Source: Sergeia podlipaevii (Eukaryota; Euglenozoa; Kinetoplastea; Trypanosomatida; Trypanosomatidae). From it: DNA of 31,084 nucleotides. Position 1 is the first letter of the stretch; each line of letters opens with the position of its first letter. The stretch covers positions 1-31,084 of the forward strand of contig JASANZ010001995.1 in NCBI GenBank assembly GCA_030849805.1. Reading direction: 5' to 3'. This document shows, one piece after another, positions 10,007 through 19,714 of the stretch. The notes under the pieces are model-generated. The model saw only the letters and a list, made by a program, of their open reading frames with translations. It was not told the DNA's origin and did no database searches. The translations under genes and the position numbers were made by a program.

Positions 10007-11782
10007 TCAACGTATGCTATCGCCTTGCTCTTGTACTGCTCGCGAGTAGTGATCAAGACGACTAGGAGTATTTAGCGTCTCAGCCAGTGGAGTAAAGAAC
10101 ACGTTGGGGCTGTGGGAGCCCTCTCCGACGTCGGTTTCGCTGTCATCCGCGCCACTATTCAGTCGAAGAGAATTAACACTGCTGACATTGTTCGCGCTTG
10201 CGCTGCTCCCTCTTCGCTGCTGTGCGCGCAATTGAAACCCCGGCGTGAGTGGGTCCGGCGTGCTGTCCATGCTCGCGGCTGCACTAGCAGGTACCACCAT
10301 ATGCGTCAGAGCCGGTGGTGAAGGAACACTCCGCAAGTTTTCAAATGTAGCGCTGCCCCGAGAAGAAAGTTGCTGTTGGCGCTGCTGATTTTGGAGCTGA
10401 AAAGAAGGTTCGCCATTAAGACTGACAAAGCGATTGGCCAAAGGGAAGCTGGGGCCGGCCTCCCGCATCGCAATGGGCACGTTCACTACAAGATTGGGTG
10501 GAATGGAACTCACGTCATTCATGTAGGAAACAGAATTAAAGGCACGTTCGGCACGCTGCTCAGGTGGTGTTGCCTGCTCTCCGTGGCGTGGCACCACCAA
10601 GCCATCCTCGTCTCGACTACGAGAAGTGGAAGCGACGTTGCCGGCTGGGTCCGAGGAAGAACCTTGCTGCCCTCTTGACGCCTCCCCTGCTTCTGTGTGC
10701 ACTCGACCCTGCACGTTCTGCGGGATCCCTAATGGTGTAAAAGTGGCATCCTGCAAGGTGGAAGGAAAAGAAGCGGTGTCACGGGAGCTGCCCATAGTGG
10801 GTGTTTGCTGTTGTGCTTCTTGAGAGCCAATCGCCGTCCACGGATAGACCGCCATCACGTGTGAAAAGAGCGTTCCACTTGGCAAGTCAGATAAAGGCCC
10901 TAAAAACGGCACTGCAACATCGTCATTGGGACTGAAACCAGCATTACTGTAGTCGCTTGAGAGCGACTCCTCACAGCCCTGGTTAGCCTGTGACGCACTA
11001 GAAAACGCTACAACAGAAGTGGAGTTCCCTGTGGCGCGGGCATTGGCCCAGGCCAAACTGTTCCCTCCCTCAGAGCTTGTACTAGACAAGGTGGAGCGCC
11101 TTTGTAACATTGGTGGTGGAGATGGTACTTGCAGTTGCTGCAGCTGAGCTCCCGCAGGAACATCTAGTGACTTGTGGTGCATACTGGCCTCGGCGGTTGA
11201 GAGACAAGACGCTGTTTGGCCAGATATTGAAAAACGCTGCACACTAGTTCCTGCAGTGTCTGCAGGTCCCTCGCCTCTTTCTCCACCCCCATGAGACGCG
11301 CTCGCCGCTGCTGAGTCTCGTGTATAGGAGGATGGAGATGTGGTTGGTGTGTGAGCCACCACCTCATACCCAAGTCCGCTCGCCAGTTTTGCAAAATCTT
11401 CTCCTACCTGAGAAGCAAGCTCACGCAGGGCATCCACTTCTGCTTTATTGTTGTTATTGATTGTGCGGAGTCCCGCATATGTGCCGCCACCTGTTGAAGA
11501 GGACGGGGGCGGCGGGCTCGTGTTCGTATCTCCGCGGGACCGCCCTTCTCCAGTAGCACCACCTTCCTTTCCATCATCCTCTTCAGTAGCGCTCACGAGA
11601 AAAGTAACACGTCTGCCGTGAGTCTTTTTCTCAGCGCCATGAGAGGCGATAGCAGGGGACGCGGTGGCGGAATCCATCGCAGCAGAGGAATGCACGCTAG
11701 CGGCAGCTATCTGGGCTTTCTCCGTATTAGCTGTAGATCTAGATTGACTACCAAAGTTCCCGGCCTTTAGCGAGGACGCCAT
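10007..11782 (-). CDS. Ser-rich, probably disordered hypothetical protein with an RVTF motif
   Basis: I do not recognise this 591-residue protein. It is rich in Ser, Ala, Gly, Asn and Gln, has no membrane segment, and reads as mostly disordered. GRRVTFLVSATEED near residue 56 contains RVTF (58-61), which fits the RVxF docking motif of protein phosphatase 1 partners. Several SP/TP sites occur, including FFTPLAETLNTPS near the C-terminus, and short RRST/RRGS basic-Ser motifs recur. The frame extends upstream to a GTG at 11956, but that extension decodes a pyrimidine tract (LFFLFLFF) that forms a good splice acceptor. I therefore start at ATG 11782, the first ATG after that acceptor, with a 100-nt leader free of ATG. 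It may be a regulatory or scaffold protein; that is inference only. Confidence 0.75.
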   Translation of the reverse strand: MASSLKAGNFGSQSRSTANTEKAQIAAASVHSSAAMDSATASPAIASHGAEKKTHGRRVTFLVSATEEDDGKEGGATGEGRSRGDTNTSPPPPSSSTGGGTYAGLRTINNNNKAEVDALRELASQVGEDFAKLASGLGYEVVAHTPTTSPSSYTRDSAAASASHGGGERGEGPADTAGTSVQRFSISGQTASCLSTAEASMHHKSLDVPAGAQLQQLQVPSPPPMLQRRSTLSSTSSEGGNSLAWANARATGNSTSVVAFSSASQANQGCEESLSSDYSNAGFSPNDDVAVPFLGPLSDLPSGTLFSHVMAVYPWTAIGSQEAQQQTPTMGSSRDTASFPSTLQDATFTPLGIPQNVQGRVHTEAGEASRGQQGSSSDPAGNVASTSRSRDEDGLVVPRHGEQATPPEQRAERAFNSVSYMNDVSSIPPNLVVNVPIAMREAGPSFPLANRFVSLNGEPSFQLQNQQRQQQLSSRGSATFENLRSVPSPPALTHMVVPASAAASMDSTPDPLTPGFQLRAQQRRGSSASANNVSSVNSLRLNSGADDSETDVGEGSHSPNVFFTPLAETLNTPSRLDHYSRAVQEQGDSIR

Positions 11783-11882
11783 AACAATAGTAACAGAAAA
11801 CAAATCAGTAAAATATATTTTCCCTTTTTTTGTTTTTTTTTCTGCTATTGTTGCTCCTTTGTTGTACCAACTCTGGAACGCG

Positions 11883-11909
11883 CTGAAGAACAAGAACAAA
11901 AAAAAAAGT
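11883..11909 (-). promoter_or_regulatory. predicted spliced-leader acceptor for the 591-aa protein
   Basis: On the minus strand a T-run followed by GTTCTTGTTCTTCAG ends in AG at 11884-11883. It decides the start of the downstream gene, because the open frame through this tract cannot be in the mature mRNA. Confidence 0.7.
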
Positions 11910-12185
11910 GATAATGTTGACAAAAATAAAGATTTCGAACGAACCTTGTTAAACACGTTTATTTATTTATTTTTAGCGTGCTTCCTCGTATATGTAAATT
12001 TTGACGATATCCCTCTAAAAAAAAAAAGTTCTCTTCCGCTAGCACGTCGAAAAGTACAATTATTGAAAAACTGGAGATATATAGTTGTCGCGTGTACGCG
12101 AAAAGAAAACCGTATATAAGTGCCCCTATCCCCTTATACTGAGAGAGATAAAAAATAAAACAACAACAATAAAGAAAAAAAAATG

Positions 12186-12198
12186 TATATATATATAT
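12186..12198. repeat. (TA)n tract
   Basis: Perfect TA dinucleotide run in the spacer upstream of the 591-aa gene. Similar short TA tracts occur at 16835-16849, 16892-16904 and about 22817-22828. Confidence 0.85.
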
Positions 12199-13282
12199 GC
12201 GCCAAAAAAAGAGTCGCGCACAGTTTAGCTATCCTTCCAACAACAAAAAAAAAATAAAAAAAATTCAAAAATAATGAGGAAAACGTGAGTTCTGATGTGC
12301 TAGCAAAATGTTATACTATCCTTTTATCTACCTCCGATGAATGCGACTTATTTGAAAGAGATACAGTGCTATCTGTCAATAGCAACAGGCAGGAGGAAAA
12401 AAAAAACAAGCCGCTTCTTGCCTCCTTTTAAACAGCAAAGAGGAGTAAAACAGACCCAAAAAAATAAAGAAGAAAAATGCGACTTTAATACAGGGGACCG
12501 TCACTCGCTTTTTTTTTTTGGAGGAAAAAAAAAAGATAAAGAGCAGAGAAGAGTGTAGATGAGTGCTGGAGAGGAAAATCAGCCCAAAAGAGTCTCCACT
12601 TGATCACAGTAGTGCCTTATCAAGAAGATTGCATGTTCGTATGTACGAATGTGTGTTGGTGTGTGTTGATTTGTGTATGGATATGTGGATGAGTGCATTC
12701 ATTTTTTAAAAAAAAAGTTTTTGCACACACGTTTTGCGTAGTGTCCTACTCCAACAACGAAATAAAGTGATTTTTCGTCAGCAAATGCTACATGTAAGAC
12801 AAACCATAGTTTCTCTCTTTACTTTTCCTCTTCCTTTTACTGGGCTTTTGCGCCATTTTTAGAGAAAAGTGAGTCGAAAAAAAAAAGTATTCGTGTGCAT
12901 GCACATAGTAATTATCCATCATAAAAGAAAAAAATCGGGAACCTCTTGCCAGTGCATCTGCTTTATAGTAGCTATCATCATCCCTCCTTTACTTGCTCTC
13001 CGCCAATCTCTCTCTCTCCCGTCCAGCGTATCCCGAGTAAACGTTCACTTTTGCTTAGCATCTATGGCATGGAAAAGGATAAACAAAACCACACATGCAT
13101 TTCTTCCCCATATTCCTCAGTGAAACAAAGAAAAAAAAACCAAACGCGCTAACCCCAAGTTTGGTGATAAACAAATCAGAAAGAGAAAGAGGAAAGGATG
13201 AGAGATGCAAATGTGTCTAGTGGCAACGCTATGAGTTTCAACAAACGACAAAGCAACTTAGTGTGGGAGCAACACACAATAT

Positions 13283-15151
13283 CTATGGAGGACCGATAGG
13301 CCGTCTCATGAGGATACGGTAGGCGCGCGTAGTCCCAATACTCGCGATGAGCAAGGGTTGAAAAAGGAATGCCACCATCACCGTCACTGTAATAAGGCAA
13401 AGCATAGGCTTCTGCAAGCTCGGTACTTGACGAAGATCCAAGCCCAAGTATTCATCGTAAAACTCATATGCGCCATAGCGTACCTGCAACTGATAAAGAG
13501 CCCACCCCACCAGCACCATGTAGAACACGTGCAGCCAATCGGTGTATGGGTACGACATCATTACATGAAAAGCTGTATTGCGGTCCTGATAATCAAAATC
13601 GCTGAGCATAAAGCGCATCTGTCGCCGCTGCACTGCATCAAGTCCAAAGAGACGGTTCACTAGATGGGTATCCTCCTTTGGCCTGTCCCCTTCCGCGAGG
13701 TGAGTATCGCGGATTTCAGAGTGACCAATAAGCGCGTTAAATGACCTTCGCACGGAGGCGACAACGCCCGTGCGCTTGTGTGTATCTTGCAGCGCTCTGA
13801 AATCACTAACATCCTTCAGCTTCCCCAGCTCCACCGTGGGAGGAAACGCGTAGCCCTGGTGACGCATGATACCGTGCTGCTGAAGAACGATGGTGGGATT
13901 GTACGCATGGGGACCACTGGCTAACCGAGACTGCAAATTCTGGCTGGTACGAAAATAGTCAACTGGTTGTTCCTCTAAGCCTCGTTGGATTTCTTCCTCA
14001 GTGTACTCGCGGCTCAATCTCCTCTTCTTCGCGTCCGCAGCTGTGTCGCCCGGGTCGGTGTCACCATATTTCTGCTGGAAGGACTTGAGCAACTCCGGGT
14101 ATTGTGGAGTGCCATAGTAATATTCTAGTTTCTTGATGTCCATTCGCATCTGCTGTGCATTTGCCATGCTCGACCGTGCCTTTGAATTCTGAGCGCCATC
14201 TCCAGCAGCGGCAGCGTCTTCAATCTTGGCGTGCTCGTACTTGGCGGAGAATATGGTGTCATGAAGAGGTGAGGCCTTCTCTGTTGAGTGCGATGAATTG
14301 TCTGCTTCTGAGAACAGCAAAGCCTCCTCATTTTCATCCTCGTTTTCCTCACCATTCTTCTTGTGTAGTACTCGTCGTGGAGTTGCCAGCCCTATGGTTT
14401 GCTCCTTACGTCCTGCCGCTGCCGGTTTTTCAGCCTTAGGTGTGTAATAGTAATCGCTAGTGTCCAGTGTGGGGCATTTACGTAGCAGCGAGTGGCCCGC
14501 GTGCACACTCGTACTCTGCAGTCGCGCGCCATCCTCGTCCATGTAAACTTTCTGATCAGGCAAACGATCTTGCAGATGCGGTGCGATCATTTGGCCCGGC
14601 GCCAGGTGCAACTCGGCGGCATTCACTTCACCCTCAGATGCTTCCACCAGGGTCTTTCCAAACGCCACAGCAGTATCGGCAGCGGCACGTTGCTTCTTGA
14701 TTAGAGTCTCATGTTGCGCGCGTATATTCTTGAGTGGGCTGCCACTCTTCATAAAGGCAAGCGATTCATCGCTAGCATCACGCTCTTCTGGTGGAATATA
14801 AAACGCAGGTCGAGGTGGAGGTGGCATGTCTGTAATGTTTGGGAGTTCTCGCGCTCGTGCACTAGGGACTTTGGGAATGCATGCTTGATTAGATCCATGT
14901 GAGGCACACATTCTGCGTTGTGTGTAGAGAGCTGCTGTCTGCAAAATGGATAGCAGAGACGAAGAAGAGAACAGTCTTGACCTTGAGAAAGAGAACAAAC
15001 AAGCTGCTGAACGACATTGGAAAGGCTTGCTAGACGCCCAGGCACAACTGCCAGTGTTGCTGTTTGTGGTTAGGACAAGTGCCCTTCTCGGCGTGCCCAG
15101 AGAAATAAGAGGCAATGTCCTTCCCCCGTTTGAATGGTGTCGCATGGGCAT
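13283..15151 (-). CDS. hypothetical protein with presequence-like N-terminus and C-terminal two-helix membrane hairpin
   Basis: I do not recognise this 622-residue protein. The first hundred residues contain no Asp or Glu and many Arg and Ser, as in mitochondrial presequences; the first acidic residue is about E102. A long hydrophilic middle includes acidic (EENEDENEE) and Ala/Gly-rich stretches. Two hydrophobic segments near the C-terminus (about 539-557 and 582-606) are joined by a 24-residue loop rich in Tyr and acidic residues, followed by a short basic tail. This suggests a mitochondrial inner-membrane protein anchored by a hairpin, but that is inference. The ATG at 15151 is supported by base composition, which changes from coding-like to AT-rich just upstream. 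A candidate acceptor near 15340 gives a 188-nt leader without ATG. A strong internal acceptor at 14939-14940 could instead give a shorter protein starting at Met81 (14911). Confidence 0.8.
   Translation of the reverse strand: MPMRHHSNGGRTLPLISLGTPRRALVLTTNSNTGSCAWASSKPFQCRSAACLFSFSRSRLFSSSSLLSILQTAALYTQRRMCASHGSNQACIPKVPSARARELPNITDMPPPPRPAFYIPPEERDASDESLAFMKSGSPLKNIRAQHETLIKKQRAAADTAVAFGKTLVEASEGEVNAAELHLAPGQMIAPHLQDRLPDQKVYMDEDGARLQSTSVHAGHSLLRKCPTLDTSDYYYTPKAEKPAAAGRKEQTIGLATPRRVLHKKNGEENEDENEEALLFSEADNSSHSTEKASPLHDTIFSAKYEHAKIEDAAAAGDGAQNSKARSSMANAQQMRMDIKKLEYYYGTPQYPELLKSFQQKYGDTDPGDTAADAKKRRLSREYTEEEIQRGLEEQPVDYFRTSQNLQSRLASGPHAYNPTIVLQQHGIMRHQGYAFPPTVELGKLKDVSDFRALQDTHKRTGVVASVRRSFNALIGHSEIRDTHLAEGDRPKEDTHLVNRLFGLDAVQRRQMRFMLSDFDYQDRNTAFHVMMSYPYTDWLHVFYMVLVGWALYQLQVRYGAYEFYDEYLGLDLRQVPSLQKPMLCLITVTVMVAFLFQPLLIASIGTTRAYRILMRRPIGPP
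14939..14974 (-). promoter_or_regulatory. internal trans-splice acceptor-like tract inside the 622-aa frame
   Basis: On the minus strand a long pyrimidine-rich stretch (14974 to 14943) ends in TTTTGCAG, with AG at 14940-14939. The next in-frame ATG (Met81) is 27 nt further on. Use of this site would remove the presequence-like N-terminus. Confidence 0.45.
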
Positions 15152-15339
15152 AAAGTATGTTTTTTTTTAAGTTTATTATGATATAAAAAAATTGATGTGA
15201 CGATAAGTGAAACGCCTTAATATATATATTTCTTTGTTTTGATGTAGACAGCCTTGATTTCTTTGCAATCGAGCTCCTTGTAGCAGGCTTTTTTCGTTGT
15301 CTGCACCGTACAAGTCGCTGCTTCTATTCTCCTTAAGCA

Positions 15340-15363
15340 CTCCAAAAAGAAAAATTAAAAGAG
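15340..15363 (-). promoter_or_regulatory. candidate upstream acceptor for the 622-aa protein
   Basis: On the minus strand CTCTTTTAATTTTTCTTTTT is followed by GGAG, with AG at 15341-15340. The leader to the ATG at 15151 is 188 nt and contains no ATG. It is weaker than the acceptors of the other genes. Confidence 0.4.
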
Positions 15364-16393
15364 GCAAAGTTGTAAAATGAGAGAAACAAATATATTGTAC
15401 AGACGTATTCGCCTGCATACACGTACATTCAAATGTGTACATAATGCCACAGAGATATGCTGTGGGTCATAACGCAATAGAAATAGAAAAAAAATTTGTT
15501 GGCTTCTCTTACCGCCACACTTCCGTTGAAAACGAAAGATAAACTCTCACACATGTAGTGGCACCCGCATGCATATATATCCATACAAGCATTCCCTCAC
15601 CATGCCAGTATTCACTGTTTTCTTCTCTTTTCTTCTTCTTTTTTGCTCTTGTTGCAGTTGAATAGACAGGAGCACACTACTTTATATGCTTTTGTAGCAA
15701 AAACCATGCACAATTTTTTTTGTGCCCCATCGGGTATTGTTTTTTGTTGCTTTCGTTTTTTAAAGCAAAGGAAAAGAGATTCTTCTCGATTGGCACTGAA
15801 AAACTGTTCATTTTCTTTCTTCTCGTTAATACATCCACTGTAGTGCAACCGGCCATACATTTCTTCATGACCGTTCAATTTGAATGCAAACCAATGGCGA
15901 AGAGGTTAGGAAAAAAAAGCACTATATATGGAAAAGAAAAGAACCGAGGTCAGTTTTTGGGCATGCGCATATGAACACGTGATACATAACCGGTGGTATG
16001 AAGCACGGCTAATCTCGCATGAGCACCTACCGAAGAACAAGCAAAGCACACAACAGTAAGAAAAATAAACGTAGAAATAGAACCCAAGACGCAATTTGTG
16101 TTATCATCCGTTGTTGTCTTCCCCTTAGAGAAAAAAAAAACGAAGACTGTTTCTAATGAAACAGCCACAAATGCACCCATAACCAGAAGGAAAGAAAGAT
16201 AAGCATATACATGTGGTGACTGCGCTCAGTGCAAACAAAAATAAGAAGTTGAAGAAGAGCCTAAACTGAATACCACATACTGTCTCTTTTTATTCATATC
16301 CCATATTGAAATCCGTACGTAAATATATAGATATATATACGATTCGTTATCATATCTGTCCTTTTATTTCCTTCTAGCGCGAATGCATGAAGT

Positions 16394-16426
16394 ACACGCA
16401 CAAGCACACGCACACGCACACACACA
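16394..16426. repeat. AC-rich imperfect microsatellite
   Basis: Imperfect CA/CG dinucleotide repeat ending in a perfect (CA) run, in the OvoA 3' spacer. Confidence 0.8.
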
Positions 16427-17062
16427 ATTGCAGCGACACGCTAAGGAAAAGAAAGAAAAAAAAAGAATGCACATATATAGATGCAAAACAAAAAAATAAT
16501 GGTGTAAAGTGTGTTTTTTCCTGTATCCTCACAAAGCGCACCACATTACCCGTGTCTTTCTTTCCTTCCTTCCTCCTTACTCCTTAGGTTCTTGCATTAC
16601 CCCAAATAAAAAGTACACGTAAATGAAGAAACATCCCCCAGATATTGATTTTTCCTTCCTCTTTTCACTAATGCTGAGGATATGTGCACGCATATAAAAA
16701 AGAGCTGACTCATCCTTAAGAATACAGCAACAGAAAAAATGAGAGCGCCACGCTTCATTGCTCTCCAACAGCGTTTTATGGGGAGCAAGGAAAAAAGAAC
16801 TCTGCACAGTATAATTGTATACCTGCACACCTCCATATATATATATATAGCCGCACTGAGTTTTGTAAATGCTCAGAGCTGTGAGTGAAAAATATATATA
16901 TATAGAAAACAGATAATTATGTGAGTCACTAGCCCAAACAGCAAGTGCAGCGTTTTCATGTTGAAAAAAAACTTTTAGTTTTAAAAGAAGAGAGAGGAAG
17001 GGCGAGCATATCCCATCACTCCGGTACAAACCCGTGACAAAAGCAAAAAGAAAGAAGGCATC

Positions 17063-19354
17063 CTACTTCTTCACGTAGGCAATCAGCTCCACAACGCGTA
17101 CCTCAGCGTGAAGGTCATCCTCAGGGAAGACCACAGGCACACGGATGACATCACCAACACGAGCAACAGCCGCATCACCTCCAAGAAGCTTGAAAATCTC
17201 AGCGTGTGGATCTGCGTGGCAGTTAATGAGCTCATCAATGAGGTACGTGTTGTCGTTGACATCACCCAGCTTAAGCTCCCTCCCCTCCTCTTCATTCTTG
17301 GTCTTGATGTTGGTGAAATCAAAGTCCCCACCGATCACGAGCATGCCGCCTTTCTTGAGGCGGCTGAGAAGGTGGGCCGGGATCGCCGAAGGGCAGTAGC
17401 TACGTTCCAGACAGTCCCAGCAGATAATCAGAGAAAAGTCATCCAAATGAGCGTGCAGGTTGGTGGGATCGGCCTGGAAGAAGGTAGCACGCTCGCGTGT
17501 GGGGCCCCAGCTGAACGTGTTGGCGTCCACTTGGCGAAGCTCGCGGTCACCGTGCGGGATCCGGGCAACACTGTAGTTGCAGGACCCGCGCTCGCGTATC
17601 GCAAACGCTGGAATGAGGCGCCGGGCAGTGTAGTCCACGCCAATGACCTCCGAAAACGCGCTCGTCAACTCGAAAGAAACGCGACCAGCACCGCATGCAA
17701 TGTCCATCGCGCGCGTCGCAGGCACCTTAGCATGTCTATCAAACATATCCTTGACACACTGTGCAAGCTTGACGCAGCCATTCGGAACATCTTCGAAAGA
17801 TGTGCGGAAACTGACGTCAGTCATTCTGTCCACCTCTGGGTCAAGACCAAGCGCGTTGCGGAAGTGGCGCGTCTCATCCACCTCCACTCCCTGAACGTAA
17901 CGAAGGCCGATGAACTGAAAGAAGTGACGGCGGAAGGCAAAGCGGGCGTCACGGGTGGCCTCGTTGCCTGTACTGATCCACGAACCGCCTTTCATGCACG
18001 AGTGGCGACCATCGAACGTGGGGAGAGAGAAGTCATCGTAGAAAGGCTGCGCTTGGAATCCTTGGTAAGGGTACACAAAGGTCTCACAGTGCTGCCAAAC
18101 ATTACCAATGACATCGTAAAGACCATCGTGCTTGAAGGTATTGACTGGGCAGCTGCTTTGGTACTCCTCAAGGTTTAAGTTGCCAGGAGAGCTGGTACCC
18201 CACTGGAACTGGTCCTTCTTTACGTAGCGGTCAAAAAGAAGTAGCCACTCCTCCTCAGTTGGCATACGCACCTTGACACCAAGTTCTTCGCTCTTGAAAA
18301 CACAGAAGGCATGCGCCTCAAGGTTGTTTAGCTCGCAGGGCCAATCCCACGGAAGATCAATGAGCTCCGTCTGCAAGCGCAACGCATACCCGTCAGGGCG
18401 TTGATCATCACGAACCCAAAACCATGGGTGCGTGGGCTTTTTCCAAGATACCCACCTCCATCCCTCCTCGTCCCAGAAGCGATGTGTGTTGTAGCCGTCT
18501 GCCTTCATGAAAGCAAAGAACTCAGCGTTAGAGACAAGATACTTGCTCGCCTTGAACGGGGCCACCTGAACGCGCCTGTTGTCCGAGTAGTCGCAGTCCC
18601 ACCCGTACACACGAGAGTTGGACTGGCGGCCCACAATCACGTTGCCACCTTGGATGGGCACCAGCTCATTCGTTGGAGCCTTAGGAGAAGAGTGGGGGCA
18701 GCGTGCCCAGAAGTCAGACATGGACGGCCGCACATACTGCAATGGCAATTCACGAACATGCACAGAGGCTGTTTCAATATGAATGCGCTCATGCTCAGCT
18801 CCCATCAGCATCACCCACCAGAAAGCGTTGGCATCGTTCTTGGTGCTGCCAGCCAGTGTCAAGGGCATCTCCAGAAGGAACTTACCGCCGCGCATCAGAT
18901 CGTCAATACGGTCGCGGACTTGGTGACGATATTCACACACCTCCTGTACGGTAGGCCAGGCGTAGTGAGACTCATTGAGGTCATCCCAGCTCATCTCATC
19001 GACGCCAATGGCAAACATTTCCTCAAGACGCGGGTTAATGCGTGTGGTGAGGCCGGCAACGCACAACTTGTTGATGTAAAAGCTGGCAGTGTGGCCATAG
19101 TAGAAAATCATCGGGTGACGCAGCTTGTGAATGGGCTGCACAAAGAACGCCACCTCATTCACAAGGCAGTCAAACACTTTTTCGTAGAGCTCCATTGTGT
19201 TGTGCACATAATTGCGGATTTCCTCCATCTTCAGCTTGGCATCGCCACCGTCAATGGTAGGGATGCGCTGATGAAGCAGGTTCCGTGAAGAGGCAAGGCT
19301 GTAGCGCTTATCCGCCTCAGCACCGCACACATGATCAAGTTGAATGGCCTTCAT
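17063..19354 (-). CDS. ovoA: ovothiol synthase OvoA (5-histidylcysteine sulfoxide synthase plus methyltransferase)
   Basis: OvoA catalyses iron-dependent, O2-dependent coupling of cysteine to histidine and then N-methylation, the committed and final steps to the antioxidant ovothiol A (a separate lyase acts between them). The 763-residue protein has the full layout: an N-terminal DinB-like domain, a central FGE/sulfatase-modifying-factor domain (about 230-495), and a C-terminal SAM methyltransferase with motif I DIACGAGRVSFEL at about 551. Iron ligands are visible as YGHTASFY (His88) and the HxxxHxE motif HERIHIE (His188, His192, Glu194). The family-typical segments RHPMIFYYGHT and GSWISTGNEATRDARFAFRRHFFQFIGLRY are present in part or whole. 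The open frame begins at GTG 19381, but I start at the first ATG, 19354 (MKAIQLDH), behind an acceptor at 19485. Ovothiol is known from Leishmania, Crithidia and trypanosomes. No sign of decay. Confidence 0.95.
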   Translation of the reverse strand: MKAIQLDHVCGAEADKRYSLASSRNLLHQRIPTIDGGDAKLKMEEIRNYVHNTMELYEKVFDCLVNEVAFFVQPIHKLRHPMIFYYGHTASFYINKLCVAGLTTRINPRLEEMFAIGVDEMSWDDLNESHYAWPTVQEVCEYRHQVRDRIDDLMRGGKFLLEMPLTLAGSTKNDANAFWWVMLMGAEHERIHIETASVHVRELPLQYVRPSMSDFWARCPHSSPKAPTNELVPIQGGNVIVGRQSNSRVYGWDCDYSDNRRVQVAPFKASKYLVSNAEFFAFMKADGYNTHRFWDEEGWRWVSWKKPTHPWFWVRDDQRPDGYALRLQTELIDLPWDWPCELNNLEAHAFCVFKSEELGVKVRMPTEEEWLLLFDRYVKKDQFQWGTSSPGNLNLEEYQSSCPVNTFKHDGLYDVIGNVWQHCETFVYPYQGFQAQPFYDDFSLPTFDGRHSCMKGGSWISTGNEATRDARFAFRRHFFQFIGLRYVQGVEVDETRHFRNALGLDPEVDRMTDVSFRTSFEDVPNGCVKLAQCVKDMFDRHAKVPATRAMDIACGAGRVSFELTSAFSEVIGVDYTARRLIPAFAIRERGSCNYSVARIPHGDRELRQVDANTFSWGPTRERATFFQADPTNLHAHLDDFSLIICWDCLERSYCPSAIPAHLLSRLKKGGMLVIGGDFDFTNIKTKNEEEGRELKLGDVNDNTYLIDELINCHADPHAEIFKLLGGDAAVARVGDVIRVPVVFPEDDLHAEVRVVELIAYVKK

Positions 19355-19465
19355 CTCCCTTTCTTTTTTTCTTTTGATCACACCTTTGAGTTGTCGTATA
19401 CAAAGAGGGCCTTATCGTATGTAGATTCCCTTCGTTAGCGTGTTGATGGGAATCGTGAGCGAATA

Positions 19466-19484
19466 TAATAATAATAATAATAAT
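19466..19484. repeat. (AAT)n triplet microsatellite
   Basis: About six AAT copies lying just downstream of the predicted OvoA acceptor, so within its 5' leader. Confidence 0.85.
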
Positions 19485-19550
19485 CTGAAACAAACGGATG
19501 TTTAAATATAAAATAAAAACTTGGAAATTACCAAAAGAAAAAAAAAAATA
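19485..19550 (-). promoter_or_regulatory. predicted spliced-leader acceptor for OvoA
   Basis: On the minus strand a T/C tract (from about 19550) and a second U-rich stretch end in CCGTTTGTTTCAG, with AG at 19486-19485. The 130-nt leader has no ATG and includes an ATT triplet repeat. Confidence 0.6.
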
Positions 19551-19714
19551 GCAATACACGGGAAAAAGAGCAGAACAAATGAACAGAAATCAAACGATGC
19601 TGAAGCAGCTCCATATGCGTTCCTCTTATTGATGACAATTGTGTTGCAATGGTAGTAATTTTTTTTTGGTAAGTTATCTGAATGAAAACACTGTGAGCGG
19701 CAACTGACTGTGTC

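Larger units (their letters stand above)
11783..13282. other. intergenic spacer, 1.5 kb
   Basis: AT-rich spacer with many A-runs on the plus strand and a (TA) tract at 12186-12198. It holds the 3'UTR of the 622-aa gene and the leader of the 591-aa gene. No minus-strand open frame of useful length and no RNA gene was seen; the plus-strand frames are Lys-rich readings of A-runs. Confidence 0.6.
15152..17062. other. intergenic spacer, 1.9 kb
   Basis: Between the OvoA stop and the 622-aa start. It contains AT dinucleotide tracts (16835-16849 and 16892-16904), an AC-rich microsatellite (16394-16426) and several T-runs on the sense strand, one of which (near 16125-16140) looks acceptor-like but leads only to a 26-codon frame. 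No convincing gene or structured RNA was seen. Confidence 0.55.
19355..19714. other. short intergenic spacer
   Basis: 360 nt holding the 3'UTR of the 184-aa gene and the OvoA leader, with an (AAT) triplet repeat at about 19466-19484. No other feature was seen. Confidence 0.6.

Noticed and set aside
11783..11956. 58-residue N-terminal extension of the 591-aa protein with a hydrophobic, signal-like segment
   Set aside because: It starts at GTG, and the hydrophobic stretch LFFLFLFF is the decoded pyrimidine tract of a splice acceptor, so it should not be in the mature mRNA.
16045..16125. 26-codon hydrophobic micro-ORF (MITQIASWVLFLRLFFLLLC...) after a T10-CTCTAAG acceptor-like tract
   Set aside because: T-rich sense sequence decodes to Leu/Phe by chance; too short to support without expression or conservation data.
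1614..16426. Dinucleotide and triplet microsatellites considered as mobile-element or CRISPR signals
   Set aside because: They are simple tandem repeats without spacers, target-site duplications or any associated transposase, reverse transcriptase or Cas gene.
17108..19288. Two long plus-strand open frames (356 and 295 codons) opposite OvoA
   Set aside because: They are exact antisense shadows of a well-supported gene whose GC-rich third positions remove stops from the opposite strand. No family resemblance was seen and no plus-strand acceptor is convincing.
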